A stretch of 64,000 bases of DNA from Planctomycetales bacterium (GTDB lineage: Bacteria > Planctomycetota > Planctomycetia > Isosphaerales > Isosphaeraceae). Numbering within the stretch: position 1 is the first letter of the stretch; each line of letters begins with the position of its first letter. The notes under the pieces are model-generated. The model saw only the letters and a list, made by a program, of their open reading frames with translations. It did no database searches and was not told the DNA's origin. Location: the NCBI GenBank assembly GCA_027459775.1, contig DAIDHE010000093.1, forward strand, positions 1 to 64,000, given 5' to 3'. The position numbers and the translations under genes are program-made. Below, piece after piece: positions 8,025 through 16,085 of the stretch.

Positions 8025-9938
8025 CTAGCGCTTGGCTCCAGACGCGCCGCCCGCCTTCTCCTGGGCGGCACGAGCTCGCTTCTCGAATTCCGCCCTCCGC
8101 TCTTCCATCTGTTTGCGGAAGATCTCGCCCAGGTCGTCCTTTGCTCCCGGCTGAGTCAAGTCCTGCCCTTTCTTGGTGACCGCCAGGAATCCGATGCACA
8201 TCTCGTCATGGGTGGCCTCGCCCCAACCGACCAGCTTGGGAGGATGGTTGGGGTTGCGGGGGTTCGAGGCCGTGTTGTCATAATGGGCCTCGACCAGCAG
8301 CCGCGAGCCCTTGGGAACGTCGAACGGGTGCTCGAAATAATACGACTGCTGCCAGTTGAAGTCCCAGTCGTCGATCTTGATCAGATCCCTGACCTTGCCG
8401 TCGGGGAGCTCGAGCGACATCGTCATGTCACGGCCGAGCATGTGCATATGAGGAGTGACCGCGTAGGCAACCACGTCGACGGGGATCTCCCACGACGCCT
8501 TGATCTCGGTGTTCGACTTGCCGGGCGGGAGCTGCATCTGGGTGTTGAGGGCGGCATTCCAGTGCAGCGTCTGCTTGATCGGCCTCCGGGAAAAATAGAG
8601 GCCGACCTGGGTGCGGTCGGTCTCGGCCTTCCCGCTGGGGTGATAGTGAACTTGAATGATCACGTCGCTTTTCTTGGGGAGCGAGCGGCCGACGCCGTCG
8701 GGCAGAAAGCTGGGCCGCATGCCAGGCGCCCAACCCCCAAGGTCGCCGTGGATCGGCTCGCCAGGGCCCGCAAAGCACGCATAGCCCGGGCCGGGCTCGG
8801 CCAGGTCGCGCTCGCGCGCCTTGCCAGAAACGTCGACATATGCAAGCACGTGGTGCACGACCCTGCGATTGCCCGGCCGATAGTCGATCGCGCTCACGTA
8901 GACGTCGTCGGGCAGATTCGTGGGGGCGACGAAACAGCGATACACGTCCTCGCCGCCGGCCGCCACCGGGAAATCGCAGCCGAGGTCGACGACCAGATCC
9001 GGGGCTCCGAGCGCCCATTCGCTGGAAAACTGGGGCCTGGGAGGGGTTTGCGCGCGATCGCCCTCGGGCGCTCCCGATTCGGCCCAGGCGACCAGGGTCG
9101 CGACCGCGCGGTCCGCGAGAGCCCGCGACTCCTTGAGCGGCACGCCAAAGTGCGCGACCGGCTTCCAGGGGGGCATGACGTGGCTTTCGACCACGGTCGC
9201 GATGTCGCTCGCTCGCTTGCGGGCCTGTTCATAGGTTTCCAGTGCGAACGGGCCGACCTGACCGCGACGATGGCACTCGACGCAGTGTGCATTCAAGATC
9301 GCCGCCACATCGCGGGAATACGTGGGATTGGCCGGTCCCGCGGCCGTCTCGGGGAGCGGGCATCCGATCGCGGCCGCGCGGGGGACGGCGACCTCCTTGC
9401 CCTTGAGCACCGCCGTGAGCGCGTCCTTGAGCTCGCTCGCCCCAGGGTTCGCGTTCCGCACGCCCCGGGCCGCGAATTGATCGTCAATCCGCCCCCGATA
9501 GCGAATCTCGCCCCGGTCGTCGAGCACGACCGATTCGGGGGTCATCGTGACCCCCAGCTTCCGCGCCAGCACGCCCGACGGATCCCGCGCGAGCTCGAGC
9601 CGGAGCGAAAAATCGCGGGCATGCTGCTCGACGTCGTGGTTGCTCAGATCGGGGTCGACGCACACGCCCACGAAGCGGACCGGCCGCCCCTTGAAGCTCG
9701 CCATCAGCTCGTCGAGCGTGGGGCTGTAGGCGTTCGAAATCGGGCATTCGGTCGAATAAAAGACGATCGCCGTCGCCCCCCCCTTGGGCGCGGCCAGCCC
9801 CAGCCGCTTGCCATTCGTCCCGGCCGCCGAGGCGCCCCTGAACGAGCCCACATCCCCCGCCCAGCCCGATCCGGCGGCCGAAACAAGGGCCAAAAGCCCC
9901 AACAGCCCCGCCCCGCGTGCCACAGCCAGATTCCGCAT
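8025..9938 (-). CDS. Secreted redoxin / haem-motif / PHM-like copper monooxygenase fusion
   Basis: A 637-aa exported protein with three parts. After a signal peptide (hydrophobic run GLLGLLALVSAAGSGWA), residues about 35-190 form a thioredoxin-like redoxin domain with FYSTECPISNAYSP, where one Cys sits at the usual active-site position. Next, around residue 215, CVECH is a single c-type haem motif followed by a short helical region with VMPPWKP, whose Met could be a haem ligand. The rest resembles peptidylglycine-hydroxylase-type copper monooxygenases: RRVVHHVLAY, IQVHYHPSG, TPHMHMLG and DEMCIG provide the His and Met copper ligands. This architecture recurs in planctomycetes as redoxin-domain proteins, with substrates unknown. 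It has no operon partner. Confidence 0.8.
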   Translation of the reverse strand: MRNLAVARGAGLLGLLALVSAAGSGWAGDVGSFRGASAAGTNGKRLGLAAPKGGATAIVFYSTECPISNAYSPTLDELMASFKGRPVRFVGVCVDPDLSNHDVEQHARDFSLRLELARDPSGVLARKLGVTMTPESVVLDDRGEIRYRGRIDDQFAARGVRNANPGASELKDALTAVLKGKEVAVPRAAAIGCPLPETAAGPANPTYSRDVAAILNAHCVECHRRGQVGPFALETYEQARKRASDIATVVESHVMPPWKPVAHFGVPLKESRALADRAVATLVAWAESGAPEGDRAQTPPRPQFSSEWALGAPDLVVDLGCDFPVAAGGEDVYRCFVAPTNLPDDVYVSAIDYRPGNRRVVHHVLAYVDVSGKARERDLAEPGPGYACFAGPGEPIHGDLGGWAPGMRPSFLPDGVGRSLPKKSDVIIQVHYHPSGKAETDRTQVGLYFSRRPIKQTLHWNAALNTQMQLPPGKSNTEIKASWEIPVDVVAYAVTPHMHMLGRDMTMSLELPDGKVRDLIKIDDWDFNWQQSYYFEHPFDVPKGSRLLVEAHYDNTASNPRNPNHPPKLVGWGEATHDEMCIGFLAVTKKGQDLTQPGAKDDLGEIFRKQMEERRAEFEKRARAAQEKAGGASGAKR

Positions 9939-10088
9939 CGCCTTTAGCCCCGATCACAAGAGGATAAACACGTCATTCGGTGAGGTTCCGTCGATCACCA
10001 CGGTCCAAGGCACGAGCGCTGATCGGAAGGTTCCCAAACGGCCAACTCATTCTACAAAATCAGAACCGATCTGGCGCTCCTCAAGGAT

Positions 10089-10973
10089 TCAAGGCGCGGC
10101 GGCGGCCGGAATCGCGGCGGAGGGCTCGCCGGGCTCGAACGCCGACGCCGCGGCCATCAGCAAGAGACCCAGAAGAAGCGCGATCGAGAGCTTGAGCCGG
10201 TCGTGCGAGTGAAAATGGAGCTCGGGCAGGATGTCGGAGAGTGCGACGCAGAGGAAAGTCCCCGCCGAAAACGCCAGCGCGCAGGCCGTCCAGGCGACGC
10301 CCGGCCCCGGGCGCAAGGCACCCACGCCCAGCGCGAAGAGGACAGCCCCCAGGGGAATCATCATCGCAAATCCCAGATTCACCAGGTGTCCCACAAGCCG
10401 CGACGAGCCGCCGCGCACCAGGAGCGACGTGATCGTGAGCGCGTCGGCCGGCTTGTGCGCCAGCGTGGCCAGAAAAACCCCGAGCGACGTCGAGCCCAGA
10501 CCCTTGTACAACGCCTGGTCCGCGAAGACCGCGCTCGCGAGCGCGACCCCCCCGACCAGCGAATGAAACCCGAGCCCGAGCGCGGTCGCACCCCACGGCA
10601 TAAAATGGCCTGTTCGCTCGTGCGATCCGTCTCCGTCGCCGGATCCATGATCGTGGGCGCCGCTCTCAAGGCCGGCGCTCGATCGAGCTTCGCGCGGTTT
10701 GTCGTGGGTTTCGTGATGATGGAACGAGAAGAATCGCTCGACGAAAAACAGCGTGAGCAGGCCCGCCGCGGTCCAGGGAATCGTCGCAGACGATCCCACC
10801 CGAACCGCCTCGGGCATCATGTGAAAAAACGACGCCCCGAGCATCACGCCCGCCGAAAAGCTCAGATAGACTTGCAGACGCGTATGGTCGAGAGCCCGGG
10901 ACAGCGGCAACAGCCCCCCCAGGACGCTCACTACCACAATCGCCAAACAAAGCAGTGCAAGAGTCGTCGTCAT
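10089..10973 (-). CDS. ZIP-family divalent metal transporter
   Basis: A 294-aa membrane protein with about eight hydrophobic helices. The long His/Asp/Gly-rich loop (FHHHETHD through GSHERTGH) is the variable metal-binding loop between the third and fourth helices of ZIP transporters. FHSLVGGVAL matches the conserved HS..(D/E)G helix and LAHKPADAL matches the HK.PE/D helix, both forming the transport site. It should import zinc or a similar divalent metal across the inner membrane. ATG at 10973 begins right before the first helix; the longer open frame adds an Arg-rich, unlikely N-terminus. It is divergent from the pterin dehydratase gene. Confidence 0.85.
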   Translation of the reverse strand: MTTTLALLCLAIVVVSVLGGLLPLSRALDHTRLQVYLSFSAGVMLGASFFHMMPEAVRVGSSATIPWTAAGLLTLFFVERFFSFHHHETHDKPREARSSAGLESGAHDHGSGDGDGSHERTGHFMPWGATALGLGFHSLVGGVALASAVFADQALYKGLGSTSLGVFLATLAHKPADALTITSLLVRGGSSRLVGHLVNLGFAMMIPLGAVLFALGVGALRPGPGVAWTACALAFSAGTFLCVALSDILPELHFHSHDRLKLSIALLLGLLLMAAASAFEPGEPSAAIPAAAAP

Positions 10974-11132
10974 TCGGGGCGGCCTTCGCTCTTCCGCTGG
11001 GATCAACCCTTGTCTCGAGTCGTCCGGAATCGAGATAATGGTTGGACGACGACGAAACGCACGGCTCCGACGGCGAGGAATTCGGTGATCCCTTCCCGCG
11101 CGGATCGGATGACCAAGGATCAAGGTGTTGCG

Positions 11133-11420
11133 ATGTCAAAACTGAGCGAGGCCGAGATCGTCGAGCGAACGCCCCTGGCGAAAGGCTGGGATCGACACGG
11201 CGACATGCTGGTCAAAACCTGGACTTTTCCCTCGTTCCGGCGATCCATGGAATTCGTCAACGAGGTCGCGGCCCTGATCGAGAAAAGCGACCACTATCCC
11301 GACGTGATGATCTCATTCCGAACCGTCCGGATCGAGATGTCCACACACGACGTCGGCGGTCTCACCGACCGCGATTTCGTGCTCATCGGCGAGATCAACG
11401 AGCTGCGCACCGACCGCTAA
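11133..11420 (+). CDS. Pterin-4a-carbinolamine dehydratase family protein
   Basis: A 95-aa protein of the usual length for this family. The segment SDHYPDVMISFRTVRIEMST with HDVGGLTDRD matches the PCD core, where the His residues and GGLT.D motif form the active site. PCD dehydrates 4a-hydroxytetrahydropterin to recycle the cofactor of aromatic amino acid hydroxylases; in many bacteria without such hydroxylases it has an undefined role. No hydroxylase is seen in this window. ATG at 11133 gives the family-typical N-terminus (MSKLSEAEI) with CAAGG upstream; an in-frame ATG at 11109 is the alternative. Confidence 0.85.
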   Translation: MSKLSEAEIVERTPLAKGWDRHGDMLVKTWTFPSFRRSMEFVNEVAALIEKSDHYPDVMISFRTVRIEMSTHDVGGLTDRDFVLIGEINELRTDR

Positions 11421-11506
11421 TAACATCCAAGCGTGGCCTCGCGCAGCCAGAAAAACGTAACACGGTCGGCCCAGGCGCGTTCCGAGTCGATCGCGGAGCG
11501 GCCGGG

Positions 11507-11713
11507 TTATTTCGCGCCGGCTTTGCCGCCCCGACGCGGGCCCGACACGCCTGGGGCCAGGCGGCGAAACTTGGTCTTGGGTACGTTGTAGACCCCCTTT
11601 TCGGGGCTCCAGCGGTCGTCTTCTTGCAAGATCGCCAGCCGTTCTGGACGGGTCAGTACGTTCCGGGCCCGCGTCAGGCCCAGCCCTTTTTTCAAGCTCT
11701 TATCAAGCGACAT
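11507..11713 (-). CDS. Small basic protein (planctomycete/verrucomicrobia-restricted type)
   Basis: A 68-aa, Lys/Arg-rich protein containing MSLDKSLKK, RARNVLTRPERL and VPKTKFRR. This pattern matches a small basic protein family that, from memory, is confined to the Planctomycetes-Verrucomicrobia-Chlamydiae group (TIGR04137). The function is not established; its size and charge suggest nucleic-acid or ribosome binding, which is inference. It is complete, single-copy here and convergent with the upstream dehydratase gene. It is a good taxonomic marker for this window. Confidence 0.85.
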   Translation of the reverse strand: MSLDKSLKKGLGLTRARNVLTRPERLAILQEDDRWSPEKGVYNVPKTKFRRLAPGVSGPRRGGKAGAK

Positions 11714-11943
11714 GGATTCCTCGTCGATCGTCGAAAAGGCACGAGAGTCAGAGCCCCATGCCGCATTCCCACTGTCCCCGAGCGGTCCAAAACCCGTCTC
11801 GGATTCGCTCTGAAGATCCTACTCGCCATTGGACTCGATCGCAAGCGAACTCTCGAAGGCTCGGTGGGCAGTGCGGCCGATTGAGAGGGTGGCGGCCGAC
11901 AAGCCTGGTACGATCCGCCATGCCCGCGGTAGGATCAACCAAG

Positions 11944-12252
11944 ATGGAAACCACCGCGCCCGTCCAAGATCCGACCCGCCCAGGCGTTCCCGCGACCGCG
12001 GAGCCGGCGCTCCCGGTCATTCGCGAGCACATCGTCCGGATGCCGGCAACGTGCCTGGGAAAGCCGCGAATCGTGGGGAGGCGGATCAAGGTCGAGCAGG
12101 TCGTGCTCTGGCACGAGCGCCAGGGGATGAGCCCCGCCCAGATCGTCTCGACCTGGCCGCACCTGACGCTCGCTGACATTCATGCCGCGCTGTCACGCAT
12201 CCGCGCTCGGAGGAGTGGCGTCGTCAAACGGGGCGGCCCACGCGGCGGCTAG
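11944..12252 (+). CDS. DUF433-domain protein (antitoxin-like, orphan)
   Basis: A 102-aa protein whose second half, PRIVGRRIKVEQVVLWHERQ and GMSPAQIVSTWPHLTLADIH, matches DUF433, a small winged-helix-like domain usually encoded beside a PIN-like DUF5615 toxin. The domain reads the pattern 'G.P.I.GTRI.V..I......G.S..EI...YP.LT...I..AL'. Here no DUF5615 gene follows: the next gene, BlaR1-WD40, is convergent and ends only 6 bases away. AGGA nine bases before ATG 11944 supports this start; ATG 11920 is also in frame. It may be a solitary DNA-binding protein or the remnant of a toxin-antitoxin pair. Confidence 0.75.
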   Translation: METTAPVQDPTRPGVPATAEPALPVIREHIVRMPATCLGKPRIVGRRIKVEQVVLWHERQGMSPAQIVSTWPHLTLADIHAALSRIRARRSGVVKRGGPRGG

Positions 12253-12258
12253 CCGCCC

Positions 12259-15200
12259 TCACCCCTTCGGCCGCGGCGTGCCTGGCCGACGGCGTACGTC
12301 CCAGACGATGGCTGTTCCTCGGTGGAATCCGGCGAGGAGCTTGGTGCCGTCCGGCGAGAACGCCAACACGACGGCGCGGTCGTCGCGGGGCTCGAGTGTG
12401 AGCAGCGGCTCGCCCGTGGCGACGTCGTAGAGCCGGATCTTGTCCTCGCTCAATGGCTCCAGGTAGTGCCGGACGGACGTCGCCAGAGTGTTTCCGTCGG
12501 GTGAGACCGCCAAGAAACAGCCATCGCCGTGGGGATGCTGAATGGTGCGCCGCAGTGCGCCCGTCTCGACATCCCAGAGGGAGACGGCCTTCGCGGCGAA
12601 CGACGCCAGCACGCGGCCGCCGTCGCTGAACGCGGCGTCGTGGAACAATTGCACGAGGACGCCTCGCCGGGCGGGCTTTTGCTGGTCTCGTGGGCGCCAG
12701 TCGAACCTGGACCGGCGCAACTCACCGCCCGTGATCGCGTTCAGCCGGATGACTTCGCCGTTCCCCTGGGCCAGCTCAATCGAGGCCGAATTGGGTCGGA
12801 ACTTCATCCAGCGCAGGTCCAACCAGCCTCCTTTTTCACCGTCGGGGGGTGAGCTCCAGTGGGTCCGACCGGTGCCAACCTCGATTCCCCGAAGCTGTAT
12901 CACCAATCGAGATCCGGAAAGAGGGGAGGCGACGACGAGGATCCGGCCATCAGGCGAAAGCGCCGCCTGGGTGATCTCCGGTTGATCAACCTCGCGCACC
13001 AAGATTCCGCCGGTTGCCTCGTAAACCGCGATCCTGCCACGGCGCTCCGCCCCGCCCGCCGCGACGACGAATCGGTCGTCGCTGGAAAACCCCACAAAGT
13101 TAGGAGCGAGGACGCTGTTGAACGAAACGCTGTTCAAGCTCATGGGCTTATGCCATGTCCGCTTGCCGCTCGCGACCTCCCACACCCGGACGCCCCCGTC
13201 TCGATACCCGAGGACGACTCGGCGACCGTCTGACGACCAGGCGGCCGAGGTCGGCTCGCCCCTCGGCATGCCCTCTTCGTCGTGCAGCCGACGACCGGTT
13301 TTCAAGTCGTGGATGGCGACGGTCCCACCGATCGCGTGGGCGACGACGGAGCCGTCCGGGGAAAAGGCCGGGCGGGCGCCACCGGAACCCGGCGACTCGA
13401 TCATCCGCTCGACTCGCCCGGTCGTGGCGTCGAGGATCCGCAGCGAGCCGATATCGGCCACGGCCACACGCCGGCCGTCATGCGACAAGGCCGCATATCC
13501 GAGTCCCTGACAATCCTCGCCGCCGAGAACCTTGACCCGCTCGCCGCTCTCGAGGTTCCAGAGTCGAACCTCGGACAACGTCACGCTGGCCACATTCTTC
13601 GGGAGTCCCGCGAGGCTCGTCAGGTTGACCGGCACGGTGCAATCACCAGCCGAGAGGATCAGTCGACCGTCCGACGTCACCGCCAGGGAGTTGATGCTAG
13701 GATTCGAGGCGCCCTGGCGGTCGCTATGGGCCCGCTCGATTCGATGGAGAAGCTGGCCGTCCTCGATCCGCCAGATGGAGATCGTGGTGGCGGAGCCGAC
13801 GACCAGCCTGCGCCCCTCGGGCGTGAACGTCACGCGTTCAGCGCTCTCCGAGCCCGGCTGTGGGCCGGGGAGTGGACCCAATCCGCCCGCAAGCCTGTTC
13901 GGCCGGCCCGTCGCGCTCCAGGGCGCCCTCAGATCCCGAAACGGTTCCCTGGGTCGATCAATGCGCCGTAGGCGCGCCCAACCGTCGATGCTGGCCGTCG
14001 CCACCTGGAGCCCATCGGGCGAGAAGGCCACGTCATTGACCGTGCCAGTGTAGGCGGCCAGGTCGACGATCACGTTGTCGACCAGTCCCCCTCCTCCATG
14101 GATCCGCTCCCGGAAGAGCAACCGATCGCCAGTCAGATCCCAGAGCCCGACTTGCCCGTTCGTCTCGCCCCAGAGGAGCCTCGTGCCATCGGGCGAGAAC
14201 GTGAGACACTGGACCGAACCCGGCGGCTCGACCGCCGGCGCGAGCAGCCTCTTCAGCCGTCCTGATCGGACGTCAAAGATGGAGATGCGGGGGAACTCGC
14301 TGTTGGACTCGGCGGCGGCGATCAACCGGCCGCCGGGGACGAACCTGAGATCCGTGATCTCACTCCGCGTCCTGAGCTCAGCAGCCCCGAGCTGTACCAA
14401 AGCACGAGTCGGCAGAGGCGACCCGTCTCCTGGAGCGTTCGCCTCAACGCCCCGACCACCGACCGCCATCCGGGAGGCCTCAACCTTCTGGATCCTGATG
14501 GCGGCCGGACCCAGGACCACGATGGCGACCGCGATCGGGAAGGCGCATCGCCAGACCGAAGCATGCGTGGGCTCGGTCAGAAGTCGCTGGATCCGCTCGA
14601 ACAGGCGGCCCGCCCGCGCGGCCTGCACGACGGCGATGCGCTCCCGAGGGACGGAGGCCAGCCGCATCAGGGTTTCCGCGAACGCCGACGGATCGCCGGG
14701 CATCGCGGCCAGATCACAGGCGAATTCAGATTGAGCCTCGAATCGCGCCACCGCCCACCAGGCCAGCGGGTTGAACCACTGAACCACCCCTAGGCCCCGC
14801 GCCAGAAGCGTCGTCCACAGGTCTCCGCGCCGGTAGTGCGCCAGCTCGTGCCGCATGATCGAGCCGCGCTCGGCGGGCGCCAGGCAGGTCCAGCACGGCT
14901 CGGGTACGACCAGGCAATAACCAGAGGGCAGCCGGCACAAGGCCGGTCCCGCGTCCCGACTCACGAACAGCGAGATCGACGCCCCGACAGCCTGCTCGTC
15001 GAGGATCCGCCGCCATTCGGCTTGCCATTCCACAGGCGCCGATCGAGCCCGCCGAATACGGCCTACGAACGAACCATAGCGCAGAGCGCCGACCCCAAGC
15101 AGCGCCGCGACGCCAGCAAGCCAGCAGCTCAGCACCGCGACCGACCAAGTAAATCCAAGGGCCTCCGCCCCGGGGTCGGGCGCTGACGACTCGCTCGCGG

Positions 15201-15543
15201 GCGAGACGACGACCTCAACGTCGAGAGCCGGTCCGCGACCGACCTCGCCGCCCGCCATCCCGCGCCCGGACTCAGCCGTCGTGCGGAGCAGGTCGAGCGC
15301 GATCGCGCCAGCCGGCTCGCGCCCCGACGACACGCCGGGCGCTCCAGAATCTTGACGGATCGGGATGGGCAAGGGCGCCATTACCACTCCTTGCAAGAGG
15401 ACGAGCAGCCACGCCCACTGCTCGGCCCGCGGCGCGCGCAGCCGCGTCAGCCGCACGCTCGCCCCGACCAATAGCGCCGCGACCGACAGCCCCAGCGAAG
15501 CACGCAAGAGCCCGACAACGACCCACTCCACGGCCTGAGTCAT
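12259..15543 (-). CDS. BlaR1-type M56 membrane metallopeptidase fused to WD40 repeats
   Basis: A 1094-aa fusion. The N-terminal ~340 residues resemble BlaR1/MecR1: hydrophobic segments near 7-30, 42-60 and 132-155, then the M56 zinc motif HELAH (232-236) and FACDLAA further on, with a last membrane segment near 330-350. From about residue 375 to the end there are some 13 repeats with SPDG-type turns and W-D/LWD ends (for example FSPDGTRLLWG, FSPDGTKLLAG), enough for two seven-bladed beta-propellers. In classical BlaR1 the outer part is a penicillin-binding sensor; here a propeller replaces it, so the sensed signal probably differs. Its ATG overlaps the stop codon of the upstream BlaI-like gene, which implies translational coupling and a shared pathway. 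Confidence 0.88.
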   Translation of the reverse strand: MTQAVEWVVVGLLRASLGLSVAALLVGASVRLTRLRAPRAEQWAWLLVLLQGVVMAPLPIPIRQDSGAPGVSSGREPAGAIALDLLRTTAESGRGMAGGEVGRGPALDVEVVVSPASESSAPDPGAEALGFTWSVAVLSCWLAGVAALLGVGALRYGSFVGRIRRARSAPVEWQAEWRRILDEQAVGASISLFVSRDAGPALCRLPSGYCLVVPEPCWTCLAPAERGSIMRHELAHYRRGDLWTTLLARGLGVVQWFNPLAWWAVARFEAQSEFACDLAAMPGDPSAFAETLMRLASVPRERIAVVQAARAGRLFERIQRLLTEPTHASVWRCAFPIAVAIVVLGPAAIRIQKVEASRMAVGGRGVEANAPGDGSPLPTRALVQLGAAELRTRSEITDLRFVPGGRLIAAAESNSEFPRISIFDVRSGRLKRLLAPAVEPPGSVQCLTFSPDGTRLLWGETNGQVGLWDLTGDRLLFRERIHGGGGLVDNVIVDLAAYTGTVNDVAFSPDGLQVATASIDGWARLRRIDRPREPFRDLRAPWSATGRPNRLAGGLGPLPGPQPGSESAERVTFTPEGRRLVVGSATTISIWRIEDGQLLHRIERAHSDRQGASNPSINSLAVTSDGRLILSAGDCTVPVNLTSLAGLPKNVASVTLSEVRLWNLESGERVKVLGGEDCQGLGYAALSHDGRRVAVADIGSLRILDATTGRVERMIESPGSGGARPAFSPDGSVVAHAIGGTVAIHDLKTGRRLHDEEGMPRGEPTSAAWSSDGRRVVLGYRDGGVRVWEVASGKRTWHKPMSLNSVSFNSVLAPNFVGFSSDDRFVVAAGGAERRGRIAVYEATGGILVREVDQPEITQAALSPDGRILVVASPLSGSRLVIQLRGIEVGTGRTHWSSPPDGEKGGWLDLRWMKFRPNSASIELAQGNGEVIRLNAITGGELRRSRFDWRPRDQQKPARRGVLVQLFHDAAFSDGGRVLASFAAKAVSLWDVETGALRRTIQHPHGDGCFLAVSPDGNTLATSVRHYLEPLSEDKIRLYDVATGEPLLTLEPRDDRAVVLAFSPDGTKLLAGFHRGTAIVWDVRRRPGTPRPKG

Positions 15544-15953
15544 GGCTTCCTCCTCGAGATCCTCGCGGACTCCGACCTCTGCTGGGCCTGCTCCAGCAAC
15601 TCCCTGAGCCGGACGATCTGCTCCTCGGTCAACGTCCGATCGCCGAGCAGCCGGGCGACGAGCGGGACCACGTCGCCTCGGCCGAGCTTGGCGACAAGCT
15701 CGCGGAGGTGGCCAATCGTCACCTGCTCGCGCGACACCGCCGCGCCATAGCGAGCCGGGCGGTCCGCCGAGCGGACGACAAGCCCCTTCTCGGCCAAGCG
15801 GTTCAGCCGGGTCTGCATCGTGGGATAGCTCACCGGCGCGCCGTACGCCCCAAAGGCTTCGTGGGCCTCACGGATCGTGAGCGGCCCCCGGGCCCATAGC
15901 ATCCCAAGGATTTCCAGCTCTCCCGCGGCCACCCGAATCGCTCGACGGCCCAT
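15540..15953 (-). CDS. BlaI/MecI-family transcriptional repressor
   Basis: A 137-aa winged-helix protein. GELEILGMLWARGPLTIREA and PVSYPTMQTRLNRLAEKGLV match the BlaI/MecI (PF03965) DNA-binding domain, in which the Y.T.......L..KG..... segment is the recognition helix and wing. The C-terminal helices would dimerise and carry the cleavage site used by the partner peptidase. It overlaps the BlaR1-WD40 gene by an ATGA junction. The expected scheme is repression of this operon until the M56 protein signals cleavage of the repressor. ATG at 15953 is preferred because a GAGGA sequence lies at proper distance; a second ATG six bases upstream is too close to it. No beta-lactamase gene is nearby. Confidence 0.9.
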   Translation of the reverse strand: MGRRAIRVAAGELEILGMLWARGPLTIREAHEAFGAYGAPVSYPTMQTRLNRLAEKGLVVRSADRPARYGAAVSREQVTIGHLRELVAKLGRGDVVPLVARLLGDRTLTEEQIVRLRELLEQAQQRSESARISRRKP

Positions 15954-15978
15954 CACCATTCCTCGCTCGACCACACTT

Positions 15979-15992
15979 ATGACACAAGTCAT
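15979..15992. promoter_or_regulatory. Palindrome ATGAC-N4-GTCAT, candidate BlaI operator
   Basis: A perfect inverted repeat, ATGAC-acaa-GTCAT, lies 26 bases upstream of the blaI-like start codon. BlaI/MecI regulators are known to bind short dyads in their own promoters (classically with TACA/TGTA half-sites), and this dyad sits where an operator would be. The half-site differs from the staphylococcal one, so binding is inference. It would also overlap any promoter of this operon. Confidence 0.4.
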
Positions 15993-16085
15993 GAACACGA
16001 TCCTATCGGCCTCGTCCTCGGATCGCAAGCCTCACGCCCCAAGGACGAGGGCCGTGGCCGACGGAGCGGAAAGAACCCGGGACCT

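Noticed and set aside
10203-11132. Long open frame upstream of the pterin dehydratase
   Set aside because: It lies antisense to the ZIP gene and is Arg-rich; only the last 95 codons are the real gene.
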